Below are positions 8,254 through 15,637 of a DNA stretch of 31,544 nt, piece by piece. The notes under the pieces were generated by a model. That model did not search any database. It saw only the letters and a list, made by a program, of their open reading frames with translations, and was not told the origin of the DNA. Numbering within the stretch: position 1 is the first letter of the stretch; each line of letters opens with the position of its first letter. The translations under genes and the position numbers were made by a program. Source of the DNA: Lachnospiraceae bacterium UBA1729 (GTDB taxonomy: Bacteria > Bacillota > Clostridia > Lachnospirales > Lachnospiraceae); the NCBI GenBank assembly GCA_002315945.1, contig DCIJ01000039.1, positions 1-31,544 of the forward strand, given 5' to 3'.

Positions 8254-8472
8254 CCCGAGTCACTAAATAAAATAACGTCATTTTGGGTACCACCTACCGG
8301 ACTCGTGACCCTTGACCTAAGGGTGGTCACCGTAGGTGACAGATTCCTTAGGTCTTAAGAAATCTCATTTATGAGATTTCTTAAACGGAACTCGTCAGAG
8401 TTCCCGCGAAGACACGAGCCGTGCCCTTATAAGCGCCTTCGGCGCTTATTTCGTCGCGGGCGTCGCCCTATC
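8254..8472. repeat. Palindrome-rich intergenic element
   Basis: No gene was found between the toxin-antitoxin promoter and tRNA-Thr. The stretch is packed with inverted repeats: GACCTAAGG/CCTTAGGTC (9 bp) around the compact palindrome GTCACC-GTA-GGTGAC; a 14-bp stem at 8355-8384; GGAACTC/GAGTTCC with loop GTCA at 8387-8404; and ATAAGCGCC/GGCGCTTAT with a TTC loop at 8429-8449. The arm at 8405-8425 is matched by an inverted copy at 8530-8550 (20 of 21 bases), enclosing the tRNA terminator. It may be a MITE-like or REP-like repeat, or a composite of terminators; a genome-wide search would tell. Confidence 0.6.
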
Positions 8473-8550
8473 AAAACAAAAAAGACAAGCAAATAGCAAA
8501 TAAATTTGCTTTGCTTGTCTTTTTGTTTTGGCACGGCTCGTGCCTTCGCG
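8405..8550. repeat. 21-bp imperfect inverted repeat pair flanking a terminator
   Basis: The arms at 8405-8425 and 8530-8550 are reverse complements at 20 of 21 positions, with core CACGAGCCGTGCC. Between them are the GC-rich 9-bp hairpin with a TTC loop and the long bidirectional terminator. The outer arm touches the 3' end of tRNA-Thr. This resembles the termini of a small mobile repeat, but no target duplication is evident. Confidence 0.55.
8473..8529 (-). terminator. Strong, bidirectional terminator downstream of tRNA-Thr
   Basis: AGACAAGCAA pairs with TTGCTTGTCT, extended inward by AGCAAAT/ATTTGCT after a 2-nt bulge and outward by A-rich/T-rich tracts. On the minus strand the stem is followed by TTTTTTGTTTT. 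It lies about 25 bases past the tRNA 3' end. The A/T tracts on both sides make it functional in both directions. Confidence 0.9.
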
Positions 8551-8552
8551 CA

Positions 8553-8625
8553 AGCTGCTGACGGGAATCGGACCCGTGACCTCCACATTACCAATGTGAC
8601 GCTCTACCGACTGAGCCACAGCAGC
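8553..8625 (-). tRNA. tRNA-Thr (anticodon GGT)
   Basis: On the minus strand the acceptor stem GCTGCTG/CAGCAGC, D-arm GCTC..GAGC, anticodon stem TCACA/TGTGG with loop TTGGTAA, and T-arm ACGGG-TCCGATT-CCCGT form a complete cloverleaf. The loop gives anticodon GGT, which reads ACC and ACU threonine codons. CCA is not encoded; the base after the acceptor stem is T, followed by TGCG, so CCA must be added. It has its own consensus promoter and a strong terminator. Confidence 0.97.
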
Positions 8626-8635
8626 AACAAATGCG

Positions 8636-8664
8636 ATATTAACTCATATTGAAACTATTGTCAA
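8636..8664 (-). promoter_or_regulatory. Consensus sigma-A promoter of tRNA-Thr
   Basis: On the minus strand a perfect TTGACA (8659-8664), a 17-base spacer and TAATAT (8636-8641) lie 10 bases before the tRNA 5' end. It sits in the short gap after the CNNM/CBS gene stop. Confidence 0.85.
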
Positions 8665-8703
8665 TAGACCTGAAAAACTTTTCTATACCAGATTATTTCT
8701 TTT

Positions 8704-9999
8704 CTACACTGACTTTTCTTCTTCGGAATTCTCCTCCTCATCCTTCTTGGTGGGAGTAGTGACCAGTACATTAACTATTCGATGATTATTAATTCCCTGG
8801 GCAGTAAGCACGATTCCATCACCCAGCTCAACCTTTTCTCCATCCTCTGGCAGACGGGACAGTTTCTCTATCATAAGTCCGCCAACAGATTCATAGTCAG
8901 CCGAATCCAGCTGGGTTCCCAATGCATCATTTAAATCAACCAGCTTGAGTGAGCCCTCAACCAGATAGTGGTTTTCGCTCATCTTCTTAACTAACTCATC
9001 CTCATCAGTATCATACTCATCGCGGATTTCACCAACTATTTCTTCCAGCAAATCCTCCATGGTAATCATACCTACAGTATTACCATATTCGCTGAGTACA
9101 AATGCGATATTGATAGCCTGCTTTCTCATCTCCACCATGAGATCAGCAATCTTTTTTACTTCGTAGGTAAAAAATGGCCTACGCAGTATCTTCTTAATAT
9201 CAAACTCTGTTTCGTCCTTAACCAGAATGAAATCCTTTATGTTAACCAAACCAATAATATTATCTGAATCCCCCTCATAGACAGGAATTCTTGTAAACAT
9301 TGATTCCCTGAAGATGTCTAACATCTCCTGATAGGTTGTTTCACTTGAAGCTGTAACCATATCAATTCTTGGAATCATAATGTCCTTGGCAGCCATATCA
9401 GAAAAATCAAATACATTATATATTATTTCTCTTTCTTCGCTCTCAATATCACCGCCCTCATGGCTTACATCCACATAGGTTTTTAGCTCATTCTCAGTGA
9501 TTTTTACCTCTCCATCAGAGACATCAATTTTGAAGAGCTTCAAAATTATGGCAGAGATGGTTTCTACTATATAAACTATAGGCACCAGAATGTTCATAAG
9601 GAACTCTAAAACCGGAGCATATAGAAATGCCAGCTTCTGGTTGTGAGCCTTGGCAATGGTCTTGGGAATGATTTCTCCCAGTATCAATACAACCAGGGTA
9701 AGTATACCTGTTACAATTCCAACTGCATAATTTCCTGCTATGCGAATGGTTGCACTGGTAGCCAGCGCTGAAGCTGCTATGTTAACAATATTATTTCCAA
9801 CCAAAATAGTACTGAGCATTCTGCTGTAACGCTCAATTACCTTAAGGGCTCTCTTTGCTCCTTTGTCTCCCTCTTCTGCCATGGATTTTAATTTCAATGG
9901 ACTTATGGTTGTCAGAGCTGTTTCAGCTGATGAAAAAAATGCACTCATAATCACAAGGCATCCCACGCATACCAGCTGAATAATACTCATTCTATCCAA
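8704..9999 (-). CDS. HlyC/CorC (CNNM) family CBS-domain membrane protein
   Basis: A 431-residue protein with the three-part build of the HCC/CNNM family: an N-terminal DUF21 transmembrane domain (about 1-185, starting SIIQLVCVGCLVIMSAFFSSAETAL), a tandem CBS pair (about 200-325, with IMIPRIDMVTAS and YGNTVGMITMEDLLEEIVGEI), and a C-terminal CorC_HlyC domain (about 345-415, YLVEGSLKLVDLNDALG). Family members are linked to magnesium or other divalent-cation export and tolerance; the older name haemolysin is not evidence of toxin activity. The start is probably TTG at 9999, with AGGAG eight bases upstream; an ATG at 9990 is too far from that site. It follows the unknown gene by 15 bases, so the two are likely co-transcribed. 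The C-terminus is acidic (KKDEEENSEEEKSV). Confidence 0.9.
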   Translation of the reverse strand: MDRMSIIQLVCVGCLVIMSAFFSSAETALTTISPLKLKSMAEEGDKGAKRALKVIERYSRMLSTILVGNNIVNIAASALATSATIRIAGNYAVGIVTGILTLVVLILGEIIPKTIAKAHNQKLAFLYAPVLEFLMNILVPIVYIVETISAIILKLFKIDVSDGEVKITENELKTYVDVSHEGGDIESEEREIIYNVFDFSDMAAKDIMIPRIDMVTASSETTYQEMLDIFRESMFTRIPVYEGDSDNIIGLVNIKDFILVKDETEFDIKKILRRPFFTYEVKKIADLMVEMRKQAINIAFVLSEYGNTVGMITMEDLLEEIVGEIRDEYDTDEDELVKKMSENHYLVEGSLKLVDLNDALGTQLDSADYESVGGLMIEKLSRLPEDGEKVELGDGIVLTAQGINNHRIVNVLVTTPTKKDEEENSEEEKSV

Positions 10000-10014
10000 A
10001 TTCTTTTCTCCTCA

Positions 10015-10773
10015 TTACACATCTGTACTGACCTCTTGCTGGGCCATTTTTGTCTGGTACTCCTCCAGTCGACGTTTTATCTCCTCAAGGATTTCCTCAC
10101 GGATTTCTTCTTCCTGCTCATCGAAGTGCTCCAGCATGTCATCCCACTCTTTTATGGTCAGTTCGCAGGCCCCAATCTGAATCTTTGGTTCCACCTCACC
10201 ATTGTTGAGTTTCTCGGTCATCTCCTCAATCTTTTCCCGAAGAGCTGTGGCATTGTCTTTACTTTGAGCTTCACCAATAGAATTTTTTTCATCCTCAAGT
10301 TCGTTGATATCCTTAACACATTTGGAATCTGTTGCTATTGCTCTGAGAATCCTATTGATATCCTCCGGGGAAAACATACTGATCGCCCGGCTTACACTGT
10401 TCAGCTGATCCCTGTTAAATACAAAGCAGCCACCATTTTCAAGGGGCACAGATATGCACTGTTTAGCATCACTTACATCCCCCAGCGTAATACGGTTCTT
10501 ATCAGTATCACAACCAAATATTACACCATTGTACTCAATAATTCCATCCTTGGCCATATCAAAGTACTGGCATACCCTGCTTCCATCCGCTCTTTCATTG
10601 GGGACACTACCCATATTCTGAGTTCTGGCCAGGCTAATTCCTTCATCTATTGATTCAGATATGCTGTTTGAAAAAATGTCCTCAAATCCAGCAGTTGCCA
10701 CTTTTCCTGCAGGTGACTTGGCAGGACTATAGTTATTAAAAAGATTTCTGGTTTCGTTATTTCCAATAATCAT
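10015..10773 (-). CDS. Unknown protein with C-terminal coiled coil
   Basis: I do not recognise this 252-residue protein. It has no signal peptide or membrane helix. The N-terminal 60 residues look disordered (NNETRNLFNNYSPAKSPAGK). Residues about 75-150 form a compact, possibly beta-rich segment (IIEYNGVIFGCDTDKNRITLG, then CISVPLENGGCFVF). The end (about 165-250) is strongly charged with heptad spacing (REKIEEMTEKLNNGEVE, EEEIREEILEEIKRRLEEYQ), so a coiled coil is likely. ATG at 10773 has AGGAG eight bases before it. The promoter region contains GCCGATAT, the sigma-D (flagellar) -10 consensus, so a motility-linked role is possible. The neighbour downstream is the CNNM/CBS protein. Confidence 0.75.
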   Translation of the reverse strand: MIIGNNETRNLFNNYSPAKSPAGKVATAGFEDIFSNSISESIDEGISLARTQNMGSVPNERADGSRVCQYFDMAKDGIIEYNGVIFGCDTDKNRITLGDVSDAKQCISVPLENGGCFVFNRDQLNSVSRAISMFSPEDINRILRAIATDSKCVKDINELEDEKNSIGEAQSKDNATALREKIEEMTEKLNNGEVEPKIQIGACELTIKEWDDMLEHFDEQEEEIREEILEEIKRRLEEYQTKMAQQEVSTDV

Positions 10774-10806
10774 AGTTTCGTTCTCCTATATGTGCACTAC
10801 TATGAT

Positions 10807-10833
10807 ATATCGGCGTTATTTTGTAAAAGTTAA
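10807..10833 (-). promoter_or_regulatory. Sigma-D-like promoter before the unknown coiled-coil gene
   Basis: On the minus strand GCCGATAT (10807-10814) exactly matches the flagellar sigma -10 consensus, with TTAA 15 bases upstream against consensus TAAA, overlapping the trmH stop. A sigma-A alternative, TTTACA-17-CATAGT, covers the same place. Either gives a short leader before the ATG at 10773. Confidence 0.4.
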
Positions 10834-11654
10834 TATTTTTTCCCCAATTCCCAGAATGCAATGGCACCTGCAGTAGCAACATTGAGAGAATCCACTCCAT
10901 GATGCATTGGAATCTTGACGGTATAATCACACATATCCAGAGTCTGATCTATGAGACCTTCGCCCTCTGTACCAAGGATTATTGCCAGCTTATCCTGGGA
11001 TTTAAGTATCTCATCATTGATATCTACAGATTCCTTTCTCAGGGCAAAGGCAATAGTCCTGAACCCATATTCCTGTAACAGTCCTATTCCCTCACCGGGC
11101 CAGTCAAGTCTGTCCTCAAACCTGGTCCAGGGTATCTGAAACACGCATCCCATACTGACTCTTGCAGCCCTTCTGTAGAGAGCATCGCTACATCCGCCAG
11201 TCATAATTACCCCGTCCATACCCAGGGCAGCTGCCGACCGGAATATTGCCCCCACATTGGTAGGATTCATAACCTCTTCCAAAATCACTACTCTTTTAGC
11301 GCTTTTTAGAACACTCTCCACCCGTAGTAGAGTTTTTCTTTTCATGGCACACAGCATGCCTCTGGTAAGCTTATAGCCTGTCAGTCCCGTCAGCACGTCA
11401 AAGGGAGCCGTATATACTGTAACCAAAGGGTTAGCTTCAATCAGTTCCTTAGCCTGAGTATCTATATGTCTGTCTTCCACTAAAAAAGACACTGGCTCAT
11501 AACCTGCATTCAGTGCCCTTTCTATTACCTTAGGACTTTCAGCCACGAACATACCCGGGGTATTATCCGGATAATGTGCCAGCTCATTCTCAGTCATTCT
11601 GGCATACACATCCAGTGCCTTGTCTTCAAAGTCTGTAATATTTACTATATTCAT
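10830..11654 (-). CDS. TrmH/SpoU family RNA 2'-O-methyltransferase
   Basis: A 274-residue SPOUT enzyme. The N-terminal substrate-binding part (about 1-100) is followed by the SpoU domain with motif 1 EEVMNPTNVGAIFRSAAALG, motif 2 IILGTEGEGL and motif 3 IPMHHGVDSLNVATAGAIAF, which form the trefoil-knot S-adenosylmethionine site. The enzyme should methylate a ribose 2'-OH of rRNA or tRNA; the exact target is not visible. ATG at 11654 is used because the in-frame TTG at 11663 has no ribosome binding site; the site before the ATG is itself weak (GAGAA). It follows three 23-bp tandem repeats after the amidohydrolase and may be the last gene of the ior operon. Confidence 0.9.
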   Translation of the reverse strand: MNIVNITDFEDKALDVYARMTENELAHYPDNTPGMFVAESPKVIERALNAGYEPVSFLVEDRHIDTQAKELIEANPLVTVYTAPFDVLTGLTGYKLTRGMLCAMKRKTLLRVESVLKSAKRVVILEEVMNPTNVGAIFRSAAALGMDGVIMTGGCSDALYRRAARVSMGCVFQIPWTRFEDRLDWPGEGIGLLQEYGFRTIAFALRKESVDINDEILKSQDKLAIILGTEGEGLIDQTLDMCDYTVKIPMHHGVDSLNVATAGAIAFWELGKKY

Positions 11655-11685
11655 ATTTCTCAATTTTTATTTTATTTTTCAAACT

Positions 11686-11754
11686 CCACTTGCAGTGGTA
11701 ACTGATTTTCACTTGCGGCGATAACCGTTCTCCACTTGCATTAGCAACTGGCCT
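11686..11754. repeat. Three tandem imperfect 23-bp repeats
   Basis: Units 11686-11708, 11709-11731 and 11732-11754 share CACTTGC at the same place, then AAC, a G and a final T, in exact 23-base register. The first unit contains a small hairpin, CCACT-TGC-AGTGG; the others have lost it. The array begins at the amidohydrolase stop codon and fills most of the gap to the methyltransferase gene. Confidence 0.7.
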
Positions 11755-12604
11755 ACTCCTGCAGCAGTAACTTCTGCGCATTTTTCCAGAGAATATAATC
11801 CAGCTCACTTCCAAGGAGCCCTGCGCCACATACCCAGTCAAGATACTGCTTCTGATTTTCCCAGGGAGAATCAGTACCAAACAGAATCTTTTGGGGTCCA
11901 TGCTTTCTGACTATTCTTACAAACTGGTCAGCATTCATATTATATTCAAAGGAATCTGCCGGGTCGGCGTCCTTTCTAAGGGTGATGGGTCCAATGGAAA
12001 AGGCTGTATCAAAATAGCAGTCTGCTCCGCACAGATATTTTTCTACATTATCCCAGTCTCCCCAGGCTCCCATGTGGGCCAATACCAGCTTGGTTGGTTT
12101 TACTTCCTCCAGTATCTCCAGTGCATCACTTATGGGTGCATAATCATGATCCGGAATACTAATGTCAAAACCACCATGGGTTACCACACACATATCCTGT
12201 TCAGAAGCACAATCAATGATTCGTTTGTATCGTATATCTCCAAGCTGCGGACCCTGATAGGCCGGATGTATCTTGATGCCTTTTATTCCGGCATTTTTTA
12301 ATCTGAGGATTTCAGTTTTATAATCCTCAAAATCCGGATGCATCCCGCCAAAGACCAGTATTCCGGCCTCAGCGTAGGTATCCTTATTTTCAATCATCGA
12401 ATCGTTAATACCAACGACCTGGGACGCCTTTGTTGGTACCGGAAGATTGAGGCAGTAATCAAAACCTGCTTTTTCTCTGGATTCCCTAAGATCCGCAAAG
12501 GTACCATTTAAATGGTTCATACTATGACTGGATCTTGAAAGCGCATCCATGCATTTGGCTGCCACTGCTTCTGGAAAAATATGTGTGTGAAAATCAATTA
12601 TCAT
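11753..12604 (-). CDS. Amidohydrolase family 2 metal-dependent hydrolase
   Basis: A 283-residue TIM-barrel enzyme of the amidohydrolase_2 group. Metal ligands visible are the N-terminal HTH motif (IIDFHTHIFPE), His in VVTHGGFD, His in LVLAHMGAWGD and Asp in ILFGTDSPWEN. This group includes decarboxylases and hydrolases acting on aromatic or lactone-like acids. The ligand set is complete, so it should be active, but the substrate is unknown. It starts nine bases after the acyl-CoA ligase stop with a poor ribosome binding site, suggesting translational coupling. The context among IorAB and CoA ligases suggests an aromatic acid derivative; that is inference. Confidence 0.86.
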   Translation of the reverse strand: MIIDFHTHIFPEAVAAKCMDALSRSSHSMNHLNGTFADLRESREKAGFDYCLNLPVPTKASQVVGINDSMIENKDTYAEAGILVFGGMHPDFEDYKTEILRLKNAGIKGIKIHPAYQGPQLGDIRYKRIIDCASEQDMCVVTHGGFDISIPDHDYAPISDALEILEEVKPTKLVLAHMGAWGDWDNVEKYLCGADCYFDTAFSIGPITLRKDADPADSFEYNMNADQFVRIVRKHGPQKILFGTDSPWENQKQYLDWVCGAGLLGSELDYILWKNAQKLLLQE

Positions 12605-12613
12605 AACTGCTTT

Positions 12614-14248
12614 TTATTCTTCTATCTGTTTTTCTACCAGCTTTTCGACGCCATAGAGCTTTCGAAGAGCAGGCTTTTCAATCTTGCCAGTTGCATTTCT
12701 CAACACCTTGGCAAATATAATCTTCTTGGGTCTCTTGTATCTTGGAAGAGCCATACAGAACTGATTGATTTCATCCTCTGTACAGGTCATACCAGGTTTT
12801 ACTTCCACGATTGCTCCTGTGATTTCTCCCAGTCTTTCATCAGGGAATCCAATTACAGCCACATCGCTCACCTTGTCTAAGCCTGCCAAGAAGTTTTCAA
12901 TCTGTACCGGATAGATATTCTCACCGCCAGATATAATTACATCTTTCTTTCTGTCTACCAGAAAGTAGAAGCCGTCCTCGTCCTGCATAGCCATATCTCC
13001 AGTATAGAGCCAGCCATCCTTGAGGCATGCAGCCGTAGCTTCAGGGTCATTATAGTAGCAGGTCATAACACCAGGCCCCTTAACAGCCAGCTCACCTACT
13101 TCACCCTGATTAACCACCTGACCATTCTCATCCACAATCTTACACTGCCATCTGTAGCCAGGAACTCCGATTGCGCCTACCTTGTGGGTATTTTCCATTC
13201 CAAGATGTACGCAGCCTGGTCCTGTAGACTCTGACAGACCATAATTGGTGTCATATTTGTGGTCAGGGAAATAGTCCTTCCAATGCTTGATTAATGAAGG
13301 GGGCACTGGCTGGGCACCGATATGCATGAGACGCCACTGCTCCAGATTATAGTCTTCCTTTTTAAGTTCGCCTGAATCCAGCTTATTAAGAATGTCCTGC
13401 GCCCAGGGAACTAACAGCCATACGATGGTACATTTTTCTTTGCTAACTGCATCCAGAATCACCTCTGGAGTTGCACCCTTCAATAGAACTGCCTTGCTTC
13501 CAGCACTTAGTGAGCCCATCCAGTGGAACTTGGCTCCAGTATGATACAGAGGAGGAATGCATAGGAATACATCATCCCTTCCGGTCTCATGATGGATCAT
13601 CTCCATTCTGGCAGCCTGACTTAAGGACTCATGATTATGTAGAATAGCCTTAGGAAATCCTGTTGTTCCTGATGAGAAGTAAATTGCTGCGTCATCTTCC
13701 TCTTCGATGCGGATTAAGGGTGCCTTGGCAGGACAGTCTGCCACCAGTTCCCGGTAGCTTTCTGCATAGGTTGGACATCCATCTCCTACATAAAAAAGTA
13801 ATCGACCCTTGTCAAAAGTATCTACAATCTGACCAATTCTTTCAACAAACTCTGGCCCAAAGAACAGAATATGAATTTCTGCCAGATTAGCACAGTACTT
13901 TATTTCTTCAGCATCAAATCTGAAGTTGAAGGGAACTGCAATGGCACCCGTCTTAAGAATTCCAAAATAAATAGGGAGCCATTCAAGACAGTTGAACATA
14001 AGGATTGCAATTCTGTCTCCCTTTTTTACTCCACGGCTTATAAGCATGTTGGCTACCCTGTTAGCTTTTTCGTCAAAAACTTCCCAGGTTATCTCTCTTC
14101 TGTATGGACGATGTCTGGATGCTTCCACCAGATCATACTCCTTCCAGGAGATTTTCTTGGTCTCTTCCATCATAGGATTTAATTCAACCAGCGCAACCTC
14201 GTCACCATATAGTTTGTGATTTCTCTCTAATAAATCTGTTACAGGCAT
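12614..14248 (-). CDS. AMP-forming acyl-CoA synthetase (ANL superfamily)
   Basis: A 544-residue adenylate-forming ligase. The phosphate loop AIYFSSGTTGFPKAI lies near 188-202, the A5 motif YGLSESTGPG in the middle, the hinge motif GWLYTGDMAMQDEDG and DRKKDVIISGGENIYPVQIE near 430, and the catalytic C-terminal Lys in NATGKIEKPAL. It should activate a carboxylic acid with ATP to an acyl-AMP and then to the CoA thioester. The length and motifs fit medium-chain, aryl or cyclic acid CoA ligases; the substrate is not determined. AAGGAAG precedes the ATG. It follows PaaK across a 13-bp hairpin, so two CoA ligases of different subfamilies sit side by side behind iorAB. Confidence 0.9.
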   Translation of the reverse strand: MPVTDLLERNHKLYGDEVALVELNPMMEETKKISWKEYDLVEASRHRPYRREITWEVFDEKANRVANMLISRGVKKGDRIAILMFNCLEWLPIYFGILKTGAIAVPFNFRFDAEEIKYCANLAEIHILFFGPEFVERIGQIVDTFDKGRLLFYVGDGCPTYAESYRELVADCPAKAPLIRIEEEDDAAIYFSSGTTGFPKAILHNHESLSQAARMEMIHHETGRDDVFLCIPPLYHTGAKFHWMGSLSAGSKAVLLKGATPEVILDAVSKEKCTIVWLLVPWAQDILNKLDSGELKKEDYNLEQWRLMHIGAQPVPPSLIKHWKDYFPDHKYDTNYGLSESTGPGCVHLGMENTHKVGAIGVPGYRWQCKIVDENGQVVNQGEVGELAVKGPGVMTCYYNDPEATAACLKDGWLYTGDMAMQDEDGFYFLVDRKKDVIISGGENIYPVQIENFLAGLDKVSDVAVIGFPDERLGEITGAIVEVKPGMTCTEDEINQFCMALPRYKRPKKIIFAKVLRNATGKIEKPALRKLYGVEKLVEKQIEE

Positions 14249-14269
14249 TTCTATTTCTTCCTTTACTAT

Positions 14270-14300
14270 TTCATGGCCTGTAAAAACTACAGGCCATGAA
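14270..14300 (-). other. Intercistronic hairpin between the two CoA ligase genes
   Basis: TTCATGGCCTGTA and TACAGGCCATGAA make a perfect 13-bp stem with a 5-nt loop starting five bases after the paaK stop. No U-tract follows on the minus strand, so it is more likely an mRNA processing or 3'-stabilising element than a terminator, and would lower expression of the downstream ligase relative to paaK. Confidence 0.6.
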
Positions 14301-14305
14301 TTATT

Positions 14306-15613
14306 TTATCCAATATAAAGATTTCTCTTATCAATAACTCGTTTTGCTTTGCCTTCGCTTCTCTCTATAGTTCTGGGCTCCACAACCTTAACATTTACAC
14401 CGATACCTAACATACTCTTAAGACCGGCCACAATCTGCTTCTGGGCAGCTGCTACATCAAAGGCTGTGTCTGCTGCCATCTCAGGTGTCTTCTCAACCTG
14501 AACCTCAATTGTATCGGAATTACCAATACGATCAACTACAATCTGGTAATTAGCCTGATAGCCCTGATTGAGTAGTACGGTCTCAATCTGTGAAGGGAAT
14601 ACGTTGACACCCTTTACAACCATCATATCGTCGCTTCTTCCCATAGGCTTACGCATACGGATGTGGGTACGTCCGCAGGAGCATTTCTTTCTGGTCAGAA
14701 TACATAAATCTCTGGTTCTGTAACGCATCAGTGGAAATGCTTTCTTGGTAATACATGTAAATACAAGCTCTCCAACCTCTCCCTCGGGAAGAACCTCTCC
14801 TGTATCAGGATTGATAATTTCAGGAATGAAATGATCTTCCTGAATATGCATTCCAGCCTGCTCTTCGCATTCGAAGGATACACCAGGTCCTGAAATCTCT
14901 GTCAGACCATAGATATCATATGCCTTGATTCCCAGAGTTTCCTCGATATTATGTCTCATTTCTTCGGTCCAGGGTTCTGCACCAAAGATACCAGCCTTCA
15001 GCTTGATTTTGTCCTTGAGACCTCTCTCTGTTATGGTCTCACCCAGATTAGCCGCATAGGAAGGTGTACAGCACAGAATTGTGGAACCTAAATCCTCCAT
15101 GAACTGCAACTGTCTCTCTGTATTTCCTGAAGACATGGGAAGGGTCAGGGATCCAACCTTGTGGGATCCACCATTCAGACCAGGTCCACCTGTAAAAAGT
15201 CCATATCCATAGCAAACATGTACCACGTCATCCTTGGTTCCGCCTGCTGCTACAATAGCACGAGCGCAGCACTCATCCCACACATCAATATCATCCTGAG
15301 TATAGAAAGCAACTACTCTGCGTCCTGTAGTTCCACTGGTAGACTGAATACGTACACACTCTGAAAGAGGAACACCTAACAGACCGTATGGATACTGGTC
15401 TCTCAAATCATCCTTATTAATAAATGGCAGCTTGTGCAGGTCTTCAACCCCTTTGATATCCTCAGGTTTAATTCCTGCTTCATCCATTCTTTCCCGATAG
15501 AACTGCACATTGGCATACACATGCTTAACCTGCTCAACCAGTCTGTCGGACTGAAGCTTCTTAAGCTCCTCTACCGGCATTGTTTCAATGTCTTTCTGAA
15601 AATAGTTCCCCAT
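14306..15613 (-). CDS. paaK: Phenylacetate-CoA ligase family protein (PaaK-like)
   Basis: A 435-residue ligase of the PaaK branch of adenylate-forming enzymes. Motifs are RIQSTSGTTGRRVV (P-loop), YGLTEISGPGV, FPLMRYRTRDLC and the C-terminal SEGKAKRVIDKR with the catalytic Lys. A CxCGR motif (KKCSCGRTHIRM) typical of anaerobic PaaK homologues is present. The enzyme interconverts phenylacetate, or another arylacetate, with its CoA thioester using ATP. Placed right behind iorAB, it could run in the direction that releases arylacetate and conserves energy, or scavenge aryl acids for reductive carboxylation to amino acids. AAGGAG precedes the ATG, 24 bases after iorB. Confidence 0.9.
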   Translation of the reverse strand: MGNYFQKDIETMPVEELKKLQSDRLVEQVKHVYANVQFYRERMDEAGIKPEDIKGVEDLHKLPFINKDDLRDQYPYGLLGVPLSECVRIQSTSGTTGRRVVAFYTQDDIDVWDECCARAIVAAGGTKDDVVHVCYGYGLFTGGPGLNGGSHKVGSLTLPMSSGNTERQLQFMEDLGSTILCCTPSYAANLGETITERGLKDKIKLKAGIFGAEPWTEEMRHNIEETLGIKAYDIYGLTEISGPGVSFECEEQAGMHIQEDHFIPEIINPDTGEVLPEGEVGELVFTCITKKAFPLMRYRTRDLCILTRKKCSCGRTHIRMRKPMGRSDDMMVVKGVNVFPSQIETVLLNQGYQANYQIVVDRIGNSDTIEVQVEKTPEMAADTAFDVAAAQKQIVAGLKSMLGIGVNVKVVEPRTIERSEGKAKRVIDKRNLYIG

Positions 15614-15637
15614 AACACTTCTTCTCCTTATTTTTAT

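Noticed and set aside
8183..8552. Integron attC site or CRISPR array
   Set aside because: The stems are all different, without regularly spaced identical repeats, and no attC core sites (GTTRRRY/RYYYAAC) were found.
8183..8625. Integrative element using tRNA-Thr as attachment site
   Set aside because: No second copy of the tRNA 3' end and no integrase gene were seen in the window.
8704..9999. True haemolysin toxin
   Set aside because: The name comes from old annotations of HlyC/CorC relatives; the DUF21-CBS-CorC layout points to cation transport.
10036..10653. A 205-codon open frame on the plus strand
   Set aside because: It is antisense to the unknown coiled-coil gene, has odd composition, no ribosome binding site and no recognisable domain; the minus-strand frame has a promoter, ribosome binding site and coherent protein features.
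11626..11901. A 91-codon minus-strand frame across the 23-bp repeats
   Set aside because: It overlaps the ends of the amidohydrolase and methyltransferase genes in another frame, with low-complexity sequence and no ribosome binding site.
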